Assembly: GCA_963575745.1 (NCBI GenBank) | Contig: CAUYUJ010009602.1 | Location: forward strand, 1-64,000 | Direction: 5' to 3' | Source: Prorocentrum cordatum | Taxonomy: Eukaryota > Sar > Dinophyceae > Prorocentrales > Prorocentraceae | Length of the DNA: 64,000 nt | Position numbers and translations under genes: made by a program | Shown here: positions 53,062-64,000 of the stretch, one piece after another | Position numbering within the stretch: the stretch's first letter is position 1 | How the letters are laid out: each line of letters begins with the position of its first letter | Notes under the pieces: model-generated | The model's input: the letters and a program-made list of their open reading frames with translations, nothing else | Database searches by the model: none | Told to the model about the DNA's origin: nothing

Positions 53062-54130
53062 CTAGACCTCGCCATCCCTGGGGGGCTGCGATCTCTGAAA
53101 CAGTCGCCACTTTCGAGGGCTGCTGAGGGGACCAGCATAGTGGGTACCCGCCGCAGACTCAGATTATAGCTCGCCATCTCTGGGGTGCTGCGGTCTGCAA
53201 CACGGTCGTCACTCTCGAGAGTTGCTGGATTACCCGCCGCGGACTCGGATTAGACCTCGCCATCCCTGGGGGGGCTGCGATCTGCGAAATTGTCGACATT
53301 TTCGAGCGTCGCTGGGGGGGCAGCATAGTGGGTACCCGCCGCAGGCTCAGATTATAGCTCGCCATTCCGGGGAGGGGGCTGCGATCTGCGAAACGGTCGC
53401 CACTCTCGAGGGCATGCTGAGGGGACCAGCATAGTGGTTACCCGCCGCAGATTCAGGTTATAGTTCGGCATCTCTGGGGGGCTGCGATCTGGGAAACGGT
53501 CGCCACTCTCGAGGGCTGCGGGGGGTTCCAGCGGAGTGAAGCACCACCCAGGCTCATATTGGACCTCGCCGTTCCGGGGCGGGCTGCGATGTGCGAAACT
53601 GTCGCCACTTTCTAGGTTTGCCAGGGGGTCCAGCGGAGTGAGGCACCACCCAGTCTCAGATTGGACCTCGCCGTCCCTGGGGGGCTGCGATCTGCGAAAC
53701 TGTCACCACTGTCGAGGGCTGATGGGGGGTCTAGCGGAGTGAAGCACCACCCAGACTCACATTGGACCTCGCCGTCCCTGGGGGGCTGAGATCTGCAAAA
53801 CTGTCGCCATTTTCGAGGGCTGCTGGGGGTCCAGCGGAGTGAGGCACCACCCAGGCTCAGATTGGACCTCGCCGTCCTTGGGGGGCTGCGATGTGCGAAA
53901 CTGTCGCCACTTTCGAGGCCTTTTGGGGGGTCCAGCGGAGTGCGGTATCACCCAGACTCAGATCAGACCTAGCCATTCTTGGGAGGTTGCGATCCGCGAA
54001 ACTGTCGCTGACTTCGCGAGCCGCTGGGGGTTTTAGCGGGGTGAGGCACCACCCAGACTCAGATTAGACTTCGCTATTCCTGGGTGGCTGCGATCTGCGA
54101 AATCGTCGCCACTTTCGAGGGCTCCAGGGG
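53062..54130. repeat. ~101-bp satellite, right block 1 (about 10 units)
   Basis: Periodicity of 100-102 bp measured from the repeated GCACCACCCAG (53643, 53744, 53844). Two subtypes occur: an early one with AGTGGGTACCCGCCGCAG and a later one with GGAGTGAGGCACCACCCAG. Confidence 0.9.
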
Positions 54131-54660
54131 GATCCAGCGGGGCGCCGTCGCGGACCGCCCGCAGACCTGGCGGCGCGCTTTCGAGCATTTAGCTCCCGCA
54201 CTGCAGAGTGCGGGGAAGAAGCAGGGAAGCTGGCGGGCGAAGGCCTCGCTCCTTTCTTGTACTAATTATAAGCAGCTTCAATCATTTTGTCGAGCGCCGC
54301 GGCGACATTGCGCAGGCAGCACTGCATCTCTAGCGCACGACCGACAAAGGCAATTCTCTTCGGCATCTTCCCGTCGCTTTCGTCGTCGTCCTCTGCCCCG
54401 TTGCCACCTTCCCTCTGCTGCTGCCGCGCTGACGGGTCGGTCACCACGCGTCCTTTTCCTGCCTTTCGTTCCTGCCCCCATGTCCCCCTCAAGCCTGGGC
54501 GCTCGCTCCTCGTCCTTCTGCTGTTGTCCTGTGAATCGTGCCACGTGACCGCGCCCCATGTAGATTGCACAGTATATAACGGTGCCTGCACTGTCATTGT
54601 CCTGGCAAGTTTACGCCGACTCCTCTTGCCACTTGATGCGCATTTGTTGGGTACGTCACA
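54131..54660. repeat. ~520-bp dispersed unit, copy 1
   Basis: Aligns with 56066-56590 over its whole length, at perhaps 80-85% identity by eye (shared TTTTGTCGAGCGCCGCGGCG, TGCCCCGTTGCCACCTTCCC, TCTGCTGTTG). It contains no protein I recognise; both strands have open frames but with indels between copies. Both copies directly follow a satellite block. Confidence 0.75.
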
Positions 54661-54789
54661 GGGGAGTTTCCCAACCCTCCAGCGTTGGGTTCTCGTTTGG
54701 AATAGAGCACTGCGGTCGCACACCTTCCCGCCCCCCCGCCTTTTCTCTCCTGCCTCTCACCTCACTCATTCCTTCGAGCCGGCTTGCCT

Positions 54790-56065
54790 CCTACTTGGCC
54801 ATCCTTGGAGAGCTGCGATCTGCAAAACTATCGCCATTTTCGAGGGCTGCTGGGGGTCCAGCGGAGTTGTATCCCACGCGGATTCAAATTAGACCTCGTC
54901 ATCTTTGGGGGGTTGCGATTTGCGGAAGTGTCGCCACTTTCGAGGGGCTGTTGGGGGGTCCAGCGGAGTGAGGTCCCTCGCGGATTCAAATTCGACCTCG
55001 CCATCCCTGGGGGGCTGCAGTCTGCGAAACTGTCGCCACTTTCGAAGGCTACTGGCGGGTTCAGCGGAGTGAAGACCCACGCGGATTCAAATTAGACCTC
55101 GTCATCTTTGGGGGGTGACATCTGCGAAGGGTCGCCACTTTCGAGGGCTGTTGGGGGGTCCAGCGGAGTGAGGTCCCACAAGGATTCAAATTAGACCTCG
55201 CCATCCGGGGGGGGCTGGGCCTGCGAAACTGTAGCCACTTTCGAAGGTTGCCGGCGGGTTCAGCGGAGTGAGGTCCCACGAGGATTCAAATTAGACTTCG
55301 CCATCCCTGGGGGGCTGCGATTTGCGAAACCGTCGCCACTTTCGAGGGGTGCTGGGGGGTCCAGCGGAGTGACGTGTTATCCGGATTCAATCAAATTAGA
55401 CCTCGCTCGCCCTGGGGGGCTGCGATCTGCGAAACTGTCGCCACTCTCGAGGGTTGCTAGGGGGTCCAGCGAAGTCACGTCTTACCCAAACCCAAATTCG
55501 ACCTCGCCATCCCTGGGGGGCTGCGCTTTGCGACACTGTCGCCACTTTCGAGTGCTGCTAGCGGGTCCAGTGGAGCGACGTCTTACCCAGATCCACCCTG
55601 GGGGGCTGCGATCTGCGAAACCGTCGCCACTTTCGAGGTCTGATGGGGGGTCCAGCGGAGCGATGTGTTACCCATATTCAAATTCGACCTCGCCATCCTT
55701 GGGGGGGGGGGGGGGCGCGATCTGCGAAATTGTCGCCACTCTTGAAGGCTGTAGGGGGTCCAGCGGAGTGACGTCCTGCCCAGATTCAGACTCGGCCTTG
55801 CCATCCCTGCGGGGCTGGGGCCTGCGAAATTGTCGCCTTTTTCGAGGTCTGCTGCGGGCTTCCGCGGAGTGACGTTCTCTATTCAGATCCAGATTCGACC
55901 TCACCATCCCGGGGGGGCTGCGCTCTGCGAAACTGTCGCCACTTTCGAGGGCTGCTTGTGGGTCCAGAACAGTGACGCATTGCGCAGACTCAGGTTCGAC
56001 ACCATGTTTGGGGGGCTGCGGCCTGCGAGATTGTCGCGCCATTTTCGAGGGTTGCCGGGGGTCCA
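54790..56065. repeat. ~101-bp satellite, right block 2 (about 12 units)
   Basis: Same satellite family, with a CACGCGGATTCAAATTxGACCTCGCC linker replacing the CACCACCCAGACTCAGATT linker in most units. Confidence 0.9.
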
Positions 56066-56590
56066 GAGAGGCGCTGTCGCGGGCCGCCCGCAGACCTGGT
56101 GGCGCGCCTTGGAGCGTTTACCTCAGCACTGGAAAGTGCAGGACAAAAGAGAAGCTGGCCGGCGAGCCCTGCCTCGGTCGCTTCTTGCAGTAACTGTTAG
56201 CAAAGGTTTAATCATTTTGTCGAGCGCCGCGGCGACATGGCGCAGGCAGCACTGCATCTTTAGCGCGCTACCGATAATAGCAACACTCTTCGGTCTCCTC
56301 CCGTCACTTTCGTCTTCGTCTTCTGCCCCGTTGCCACCTTCCCTCTGCTGCTGCCGCGCTGACGGTTCGGCCCCCCGCGCGTTCTTCTCCTGCCTTTCGT
56401 TCCCGCCCCCATGTCCTCTTCGAGCCTGGGCCCTCGTTCCTCGTACTTCTGCTGTTGCCCTGTAACTCGTGCCACGTGAGCGCATCCCATGTAGCTTGCC
56501 CAACATGCAACGGCGCCTGCATTGTCACTGTCCAGGCAAATTTGGGCCAACTCTTCTTGCCACTTGATGCAAATTCGTTGGGCACGTCGC
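56066..56590. repeat. ~520-bp dispersed unit, copy 2
   Basis: Counterpart of 54131-54660, following the second satellite block. Satellite plus unit forms a higher-order repeat of about 1.6-1.9 kb. Confidence 0.75.
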
Positions 56591-56689
56591 AGCATAATTC
56601 TCCCCAGATGGCGCTGGGGGTCCGCAGAAGTCCTGGGGCCCCCCAGGAAATTCTAGACGTTTCGCGTAACCCCACCAGCCCATCCAGAG

Positions 56690-57420
56690 ACGATGCCCAG
56701 AGGAGTTGCCTCGATCGGTGAAGTGGGCAGCACACAGAGAAACAGGTCCCTCTTGGAGCGCTCTTGGGACACTCTTGGGCGCTTTTGGGGCCGTATTGGG
56801 ACCCTCTTGGGCCTCTCTCCAGGGGCCTCTTGGAGCGTATCGGGTGCCTCGGGGAGCCTCTTGGGGCCTCTTTGGGGTCTCTTGGGGGCATGTTTGAGGC
56901 CTCCTGGGCGTCTCTTGGGGCCTCCTGGGTGCCCCAATCTTGAGGCGCTCTTGGAAGCCTTCGAAGCGCTCTCAGGGCCATTTTGGAGGACATCGATCAA
57001 ACAAGACGGGAGCTTTAATCAGAGCTGCCCCTAGCCCCACAAGTCGCCTCTTGGGGGTTCTTGGTCGCTCTTGGGGCGCTCTTGGGTCCGTCTTGGGGCT
57101 CTCTTGAGCCTCTCTTGGAGGCCTCCCGGGCCATCTTGGGGCCTCGGACGGTCATCGGAAGCGAAACGGCGACAAAGCAACAGTCATTGATTTTCCGTAG
57201 GTGTTGAAAAGATGTTGGCCTCGTCGGGGCCTCCTTGGGGAGCTCTTTGGCCACTCGGAGCTGTCTTGGAGCGGTCTTGGGGCCTCTTGCATCTTGGGAG
57301 CCATCTTGAGGCTTCTTGGGATATATTGAGCCATCTTGGAGATCACCTTGGGCTCTCCGAGGCGCTCTTGGAACCATCTTGGGCCATCTTGGACGCTCCA
57401 ACCCCCAGCGGCCCCCGCCC
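56690..57420. repeat. Degenerate CTTGGGGCCTCTTGGGG repeat
   Basis: G-rich strand built of TCTTGGGGC/CTCTTGGGAGC units, interrupted at 57130-57215. Arginine/proline frames on the minus strand are artefacts. Confidence 0.75.
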
Positions 57421-57589
57421 AGGTCCGGGGGAGAGGGCACGGGGAGGGGTCAAGACCCTCCTAGATAGCAAGCCGTCGAGCTCACTCCCACCCGCCATCC
57501 CGACACATAAGTAACACCCGAGCCTCAGCATGTTTTGCGGTCGTTTTTGGATGGGCAGCTACTGGGAACCAACACCGAGCCCATGTGCG

Positions 57590-57790
57590 CGACGCTCGGG
57601 CGAGGTGCGCCACATGTGCCAGGCGCGCCACGCGCGTCAGGCACCCTCGTGGCCCGAGCGTGCCAGGCACACCTGGTGCGCCAGATGCGCCACGTGCCTC
57701 CACGTGCGCCAGGGGTGCCGCATACTCCAGCCGCGCCAGGTGCGCCACGTTCGGGGCACGTGCAGAGTGTGTCAGGTGCGCCTGCGCACG
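57590..57790. repeat. Degenerate GTGCGCCAGGTGCGCCACG repeat
   Basis: Short units mixing GTGCGCCA, GCCAGGCGC and CACGTGC. No coding meaning found. Confidence 0.6.
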
Positions 57791-57799
57791 TGACAGCAC

Positions 57800-58340
57800 A
57801 CATCGGGAGACATGTCGGCCTCCATCGAAAACCAATGCGCATCATTGTGTCTGGTTGGCCTGCGCACAGCAGGCCATACGACACCATTTGACAATGCTCT
57901 CGGGGTGGCCGCGCATGATCCAGATTTAGCCGCGAGGTGCATTTTGTAATTTTTGCCAGGGATGGTCGCCCTGCGCGCAGCAGGCAATATGCTGACACCC
58001 CCGCCGTCCCTGCCCCCCAAAAGGACAAAGTGCTCGCTTGCCACACGAACATGACTCCAGACTTTGGCCCAATATGTACTTTGTCTTGTTTTTTTGACAG
58101 GGATGGTGGGGGGGAGCCCTCATGGGATTGTCATTTTTCCTGGTTGGCTGCCGGTTGCCTGGGGGAGGGGGTGTATATTAATACGGAACAGTCTTAACCC
58201 CTCTCCGAAGGGGAAGACGGGCAGATGGAAGACAAAACACCTTAGAGCACCTACTTCCTAAAGGGCTGGTGGGATTCAAAGCTCGACGATAAACGCGCCC
58301 CTGGATATCTTACAGTAATGTTTCTTTGCGTGCGTACCGC
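57800..58340. other. Intergenic stretch, nothing recognised
   Basis: Contains the small inverted repeat GGCCTGC/GCAGGCC at about 57858-57876 and a variant at about 57970. No gene. Confidence 0.5.
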
Positions 58341-58344
58341 TTGT

Positions 58345-58475
58345 AGGGGTGGATGAGGAGGAAGAGGAGCAGGAGAAGGAGGACTCCGACGGCGACGGCG
58401 ACGGCGACGACGTTGACGACAGCGACGTCGGCGGCGAGGGCGACGACGCCGATCAGGACGACGACGCAGCCCTGG
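58345..58475. repeat. GAG/GAC trinucleotide tract
   Basis: Encodes Asp/Glu on the + strand and Val/Ala on the minus strand. No surrounding domain. Confidence 0.75.
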
Positions 58476-58479
58476 AGGT

Positions 58480-61400
58480 CACGGGAGGTCCCTCGAGGCT
58501 TCTGGGGGTTCCAATATGCAAACCAAATCAATCCACCATTATCCAGTTGCGCTGCCGCGCGATTCCGCCACCGCGCTCGGGCGGGCGAGGGGGGGAACGT
58601 CTGGGGGGGGAGGAGGGGGGTCCATGGAACCCCCCTTTCCCCAGGTTTTGTATTTGAGACATTTATTTTGCCTGGAAGGCCAAACATGCAGGGACTAAGC
58701 CGCGCAAGCGAACGCATCTTGGGGTCGATGCGTCGGGGGGTCCTACTTCCTGTGCGCAAAAAGCGACAGGGCCCATCGCACACCAACCGCTGCAAGCGCG
58801 GCGGCGGTTTTTGCTCCGAGCGATCCCCGCCCAAGAACGCGAGGCTGGATACCTGGGGATTCCCACACATGAGGCTTGGCCGCAGTCGTCACTCGTCCAA
58901 GGCACGTGGCGGGATAACCAGGTAGCCTGGCAGCCATGGTATGCAGGGTGTGCGAGGCGGGTCTGGGATCGTTTTAAACAAATACCAAGCCCGACCTGTC
59001 GGGTGAGGACAAGCGACGACGAAGAAAACGGCGATCAGTTTCATGCCGACCCTGCGACGACGAAGAGTATGTCGACGACGCCGACGACGCCGACGGCGGC
59101 GGTGGCAGTGCCGACGTTGGCGACGACGACGACGACGACGACGACTATGACGACGACCGGTGCACGCAGGCTGGACCGCCGAGGCGCTCGCCGGCGTGGC
59201 CTGCCTGCCGCAGTCGCTCGCCCGCGTCGAGCGCGCCGTGTTCGCGCGCCGCGACGCGCTCTGGTCCTGAGAGCCCGCCGCGATCCTCGGGGGCAACGTT
59301 ACATCTCCGACGATAATAATGTCAATCTCGTTTTTTTGGTCCGGAATTTCGGCCTTCGGGGCCAGTTATCGAGCCCTGGGACCACACACGGATCTGTGGC
59401 GGAAAGCTACCCCCAGGCAAAGGGTCGGGACGTCTTGGGGCCGCGCACTGAAAAAATTACATTGGATGTCCGGGGTAGGCTTTCGGAACTTTTCGCGCGG
59501 TCTCAACGCTTTTTGTCCAGCTTCGGGGTGCCTGTCAGAGGCTGCGCCTCGACGAGAGGCGTCTAGGGGTGACCAGATGGCCCCGAACGGCCGCCAGAGA
59601 GACCCGAGTTATGACTCGCGGATCATTTGGGGGGGAAGAGGCTCAGAGTGGGACGCATCGACTCCCGATTGCTCATTGATCGCCGATGAGGGCCCGACAG
59701 CCCACCCCGCCCAGGAGCGTGTGGTTTCGCTATCTGGGGCCTATTGCCAATCTATCGGCGACGCGGCGTCGCCGATTCCAGGTCGATGCTTCCCCCCCCC
59801 CTCCCCCCCTTGTTTCCCCACCTCCCCCCTCTGAGCCGGTCCCCCGCACATCGTTGCCTCTCATCGTTGGCTTCGTCGTTGCAGTCGTCGATCGTCGTTC
59901 GTCGGCGGCGACGACATTGTCGTCGGCCATCGTGGTCCTTGTCGTCGTCCTGGTCGTCGGCGGCGGAGTCGTTGTCATCGGCTTTGTCGGTTTTGTCAGT
60001 CGTTGTTGGCGGCGGCGGCCGTCGTTGCTGTCGTCGTCCTGATCGTCGTCTTCGTCGTCCCGGCCCTGAGACTCGTAGGAAGCGCGACCTGCGCTGAACA
60101 GCAAGGCCTGGGGGCCCACGCTGCAGCAGAAAAGCCACGACGTCGGAGGATGTTCGGGGGAGGCACCTGGACCCATCCTCGATCCTCGAGCGCCGATGCC
60201 GTGTCGACGCGGGCTGTGCAGGGGCCGACGGAGAGCGGATGATGCCAAAGACCTTTGCGCAATCCTGGCATGCAGCAGGGCTGACATCTTACGCGCAGCA
60301 CTGGATCGCTCCTGGAGGGGCGGCGGGCTCGCAGCGCTCGTGGCCGCAAAGAACAAGCACGCAGCTTGTGCTTCTGCTCCTCCTCCTCCTCCTCCTCCAG
60401 CGTCGAAGGTCAGCAGTCGCGGGCAGGCAGGCCCTGATTGTAACGTCGGGGCCCTGTATCAATTTTGACACGCAGAGGCCTCTCAGAGCGGGCAGCTGAC
60501 GCATGGGACCTCCGACCGCCCTTCTCTTACCTTGCCGGCGTCTGGGGCTTGCTTTGGAATGCATCAGAGTGCAGATGGTATTGCACAGCGTTGCTAACTT
60601 TCGTAATGAGAGTCGTTGCAGGCTTGCCTTTGGTTTTTTGTCTGGAGCTCTCATGGCGTTCATGCTCCTCCTCCTCCTCCTCCTCCTCCTCCTCCATCTC
60701 TATTTCGTCTCGCTCCTAGGATGGGAGGGAAGAGCTGGGCCCGATCCGTATAACGATGTGTCTCCGATAGCATCCAGGGGGTGCAGGCGTTCACTGCGTC
60801 TCCTTCGCAAGAGGCGGCGAAGAAGCGACTGCCCTCACTGTTAGGGCTCGCTCCTCGGCGCTTCCCGTCGGAGGCGGACGTGTTCAGGAGCCACCCCCTC
60901 TGCCCACAAGAGGCGGCGGCGGCGGCGCTCCACAAGAGTCCGAAGTGGCGGTCGGACTGGGGAGGGAAGGGGCAGAGCCCCCCTAACCTCTGCAGCTCGG
61001 CACCTCACACACACACACAAGGGACACTAGCGGCAGCCCCGTGCATGCACGGGGTGTGCCAGTTCACAACCCGTATGGAAGCGGCTCCCTCCTTAAACCA
61101 GGGAGGAGAGGCCATAATCAAACCACGGGTCGACAGCAAGCAGCAACGACGCTGAAGACGGGCGAGGGAGCAGGCGCGCGACCACGGGACGGCCGTCCAC
61201 CACCCCAGGCAGTGCACGTCCACCCGAGGGAGCGCCCCCGAGGGGGGGAGGAGAGCCCGAAGGCCAGAGGAGCGGGAAGGACGAGCAAGCGAGAGAGACG
61301 CGACGACACGCGGGAGGCAGCAGAAGGGACCTTTCCCCGCCGTTGGCGGGTTTCAGTCGATTGGGAACTAATTGGGCAGATTTAGCACGACCCGCGTTAG

Positions 61401-62400
61401 CAGACACGCAGAACATTCATCACTGCACAAACCGAACGCACAGGAGAAGAGGGGAGGAGAGGCGGCGCCAGCACGGATCGTTCAGGTTGGCATAGCACAT
61501 CTCAGGTCGTGTCGCCCAGGCGGGAGGTACCCGTCACAAGGAAGTTGGGCCCCCTGAGGAACCCGGACTAACGATCCACACCACGCGGCACGACTCCTTG
61601 TAGCGGTCACCACTCCTATCACTGCCCAGATGCAATATGGCCTTTAAGCATCTTGCCTTCAAAAGATTATGCCCCTCGAGCTCAAGATGGCCCGCAGGCT
61701 GTGGTCCCGCGAACGCTTACTTTTTCTCTGCCACCTCGGTCGTTGTCGCGGGCACTTCCTCGAACTTCTAATCTTTCAGGGTAATGGCGAAGTGCCTCTT
61801 CTTGAAGCCCTCCTCGCAGCTCTCGAGCATCGTAATGCTGGCAGCGGTACATGGGAACGCTTCTGGATACTTAGGACCGTGGCCTGTTTTCCCTTAGTTA
61901 CTTTTCGGCATGCGCCCGAGCAAGAGATCTCCAACTCGCCCCTCTGTTTGCAGCTCGATCTCTGTATAGTCTCTGTATGCACGCGGCCGCAAGCAGTCTT
62001 GTCTCCTGGTTGGCGATCACGCCAAACTTGAGGGCTAAGTCGGACTTCTGCTCGTCCCCATTGCATTCGACCTGTCGGTATGTGGCACCACGACTTTGTG
62101 GCACAGCGGATGCATCCCCAGGACCAGCGCGCACAAAACTGCTCGCCCCACATGGGATCAACACCTTCAGCACACGGCTGAGACTGCTTACACCCACCAA
62201 TCGCCACACACACACACACCGATTCGATCCAGAGAACTGCGAATTCCAGATGGCGCACGCTGGACACTCTCAGGCAGGGATGTGTGCTAACATATGCGTT
62301 CCCGCCAATTCAAAGGAAGCGAGCTCCTCGTGACATAGATCACACCAGTACGGGGGGGTCCACTAGATGATTGCGTACCGTCAGTGTCCCTCTTGACATT
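58480..62400. other. Gene-free stretch with trinucleotide tracts
   Basis: Contains (GAC/GCC)n at about 59040-59165, GTC/GTT-rich DNA at 59870-60065, (CCT)n at 60370-60400 and 60664-60702, a perfect 18-bp palindrome at 61037-61054 (CCCCGTGCATGCACGGGG) and short (CA)n runs at about 61008 and 62205. No open frame with recognisable domains and no RNA gene were found. Confidence 0.55.
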
Positions 62401-62418
62401 GGACATCGTTCCCCCTTC

Positions 62419-63998
62419 TTAAACGCTTGATCTAGATGGTCTGCGGCATACTGCCTCGTAGTGTAGAACTTGTGACATGCTATGCAGTTGTTGGGCACCG
62501 TGGGGGCTGTTGCCAGTAGGTGTGTCCATGCCGGTCTGCTTCCGAGTTGGCTTGATGGGGCAAGACGTGTCGACGTGTGTCGAATCGGATGCCATAGCCT
62601 GGTATATCACACATATGCGGCGCAGGCACAGGCTGTGGTACTGCAAGGCCAGCTGGCTCGCCCCCTCCTCCCCAATGGCCTCCTTGCACAGCTCTTCTAT
62701 CCACTCCTGCCTCCACCTGTGCACCTCCGTCATCTTGTCTCTCTCCATCCTCCGCTTCCGCTCCTGGTATCCCGATGTTTATATGTCCTCGTAGGCCTTC
62801 TTTCCTCCTTCCACCTTCTTTAGCTTCTCCGTAGCGTTTCCGAGCACAGCTTCACAGACCTCGGGTTCACAAGAAAGAGCACCACGCCGAGCGATCAGGA
62901 CGCTTCGGACGTCAGGTGTGCCCAACACACTCCACTCACGCTGTGATGTCGACCAGTTGGCTCCACCAACGGAGTACTGAGCTTCCTCGTTGAGTCCCAG
63001 CTGATGATGTCCATTCGTCACAAAGGTTGTGCTTGTCCCAAGCGGCATAGCCCAACACAGTAGCAAGAAATACTACACGTCTATCAGGGCGCCGAATGTT
63101 GTTTGCCGCCAGCCGATCCTGTGCGCTTGGAGTGAACATCATGGCGTGCGCGTTCTCAACGTATATGTTACCTTGCCGTTGGGGTGCGCGGCGTGATGGT
63201 TCGTTCGTATCGTCCGTGGCTTCAGCCTTGGGGCACTCCTTCCCCTGCAGCACCCGTCTCGTTAGCTTGGACTGCACACTTTTTAGCTTCTGAAGCTCTG
63301 CCCCAGCCAGAGAAAAGCCGGTCACCCCTGAGAGCAACGCCGCTTCCACCATACTCTTGAAATTGACTCCCCCTCCCCTCGTTGGCTACGTCACTCCATC
63401 AGCTGCCGAATCCAGAAACCTGCTTCGCTCGTCTGCTGCGATACTCCACTTCTGACTTCACCTTCCTCTGGACCTGTAGTTGTGCGCATACGTACGTCGC
63501 TACTCTCTGCACCTCTCCCTTCATCACGTCATGGTCCAGATGCAGTCGTCCCCTCCCCCCATACTGCACTCTTCGTCTTTCCAATTGTACTCGGGAGTAT
63601 TGTTTCTCCGTGAGCTCCGTATCTCGATGCCTGAGTTGGGCATTCGTCCTGAGTCTGCAGTGCGTAGAATCTTGGACGGCTGATGTCCACGCGATGTTGT
63701 CAGAGAAACTCGGCACAGTGATGGCGAACAAGTCATTGGTCATGGTGTTGAGATACTGTCGTGCTTCCGCCTTCCCCGATAAGAGTCTCAGTCATTTCAT
63801 TTGCACGCATCTACCCCCCGCGCCCGGATCTCGAACTCTACCAACCGCATCATTAAACCAGATGCATGCAACCGTGTCCCCTGGAAGCGATCCTTGGCCT
63901 ACGCTTAGTTGCAAGTCGCCGTCCACGCACTCTATCACCACCTGTGCAGGGTCAAGTTTCTGTTCTAGGCGCTCCGCCCCAAAAGAGTCGCAGCGCTC
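62419..63998 (-). pseudogene. Decayed non-LTR retrotransposon: RT palm, thumb and downstream region
   Basis: In the frame starting at 63998 the minus strand reads VDGDLQLSVGQGSLPGDTVA (RT motif B region), a TGA near 63795, then AITVPSFSDNIAWTSA (motif C region, FSDN). It continues with GRGRLHLDHDVMKGEVQRVA and KVKSEVEYRSRRAKQV, the pattern that follows RT in LINEs. A frame change leads to EAALLSGVTGFSLAGAELQK (63352 frame) and another to ERKRRMERDKMTEVHRW at 62.75 kb after a TAA. With several stops and frame changes it is dead. The 5' part lies beyond the window. Recognition is from motif order only. Confidence 0.6.
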
Positions 63999-64000
63999 GC

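Noticed and set aside
56690-57440. Minus-strand frames rich in Pro, Arg and Lys as a gene
   Set aside because: They derive from the CTTGGGG-type repeat and contain no recognisable domain.
1-64000. Bacterial origin suggested by GTG/TTG starts and an IS-like transposase
   Set aside because: The perfect DinoSL, copia and LINE elements and the absence of operons show eukaryotic DNA. ISXO2-like transposases also occur in eukaryotes.

Overview
This is nuclear DNA of a dinoflagellate. The strongest evidence is a perfect 21-nt dinoflagellate spliced-leader (DinoSL) sequence on the + strand at 42960-42980, beginning CCGTAGCC and ending TTGGCTCAAG. The GC-rich, repeat-dominated composition, the long trinucleotide arrays and the several retroelement families agree with this. 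I see no intact host gene, tRNA, rRNA or CRISPR array; nearly everything recognisable is a mobile element, a decayed copy of one, or satellite DNA.

Layout. (1) 1-11104 and 15892-26953 are two copies of one segment in direct orientation, about 98% alike in the parts I compared. Each copy holds, in order: part of a decayed non-LTR retrotransposon (RT plus RNase H), a proline-rich open frame, an array of self-complementary 38-bp repeats, GC trinucleotide repeats, three ~105-bp inverted-repeat elements, a cysteine-rich protein gene, GGA and GAT arrays with three more inverted-repeat elements, and a P-loop ATPase gene with superfamily-3/AAA-like motifs. Copy 2 extends upstream to about 13.99 kb (5' part of the retrotransposon) and downstream to the ATPase C-terminus at 27619. 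Copy 1 is cut inside the ATPase and joined to a strongly A-depleted stretch. (2) 28.4-29.9 kb is a broken ISXO2-like DNA transposase. (3) 29.9-35.0 kb is gene-free with simple repeats. (4) 35265-53061 on the minus strand is a Ty1/copia retrotransposon with 155-bp LTRs (3 differences), near-perfect 5-bp target duplication, primer-binding site and polypurine tract, inserted in a ~101-bp satellite. (5) Its gag gene is split by a ~9-kb + strand LINE-type element (about 42960-51930) that starts exactly with the spliced leader. After the leader come an unusually GC-rich 5' segment, a coiled-coil ORF1, an in-frame TGA with a stem-loop, an APE-type endonuclease, a frame change at a T7 run, a reverse transcriptase with WSDN at the active site, and at least three further ORFs that I do not recognise. 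(6) 53.06-56.6 kb is satellite plus a duplicated ~520-bp unit. (7) 56.6-62.4 kb is gene-free, G-rich or trinucleotide DNA. (8) 62.4-64.0 kb, minus strand, is a third decayed non-LTR RT running off the window.

Order of events, inferred: satellite first, then copia insertion, then insertion of the leader-bearing LINE into copia gag. The element at 42.96-51.93 kb is the best candidate for something undescribed: a multi-ORF LINE that apparently integrated from a trans-spliced RNA.
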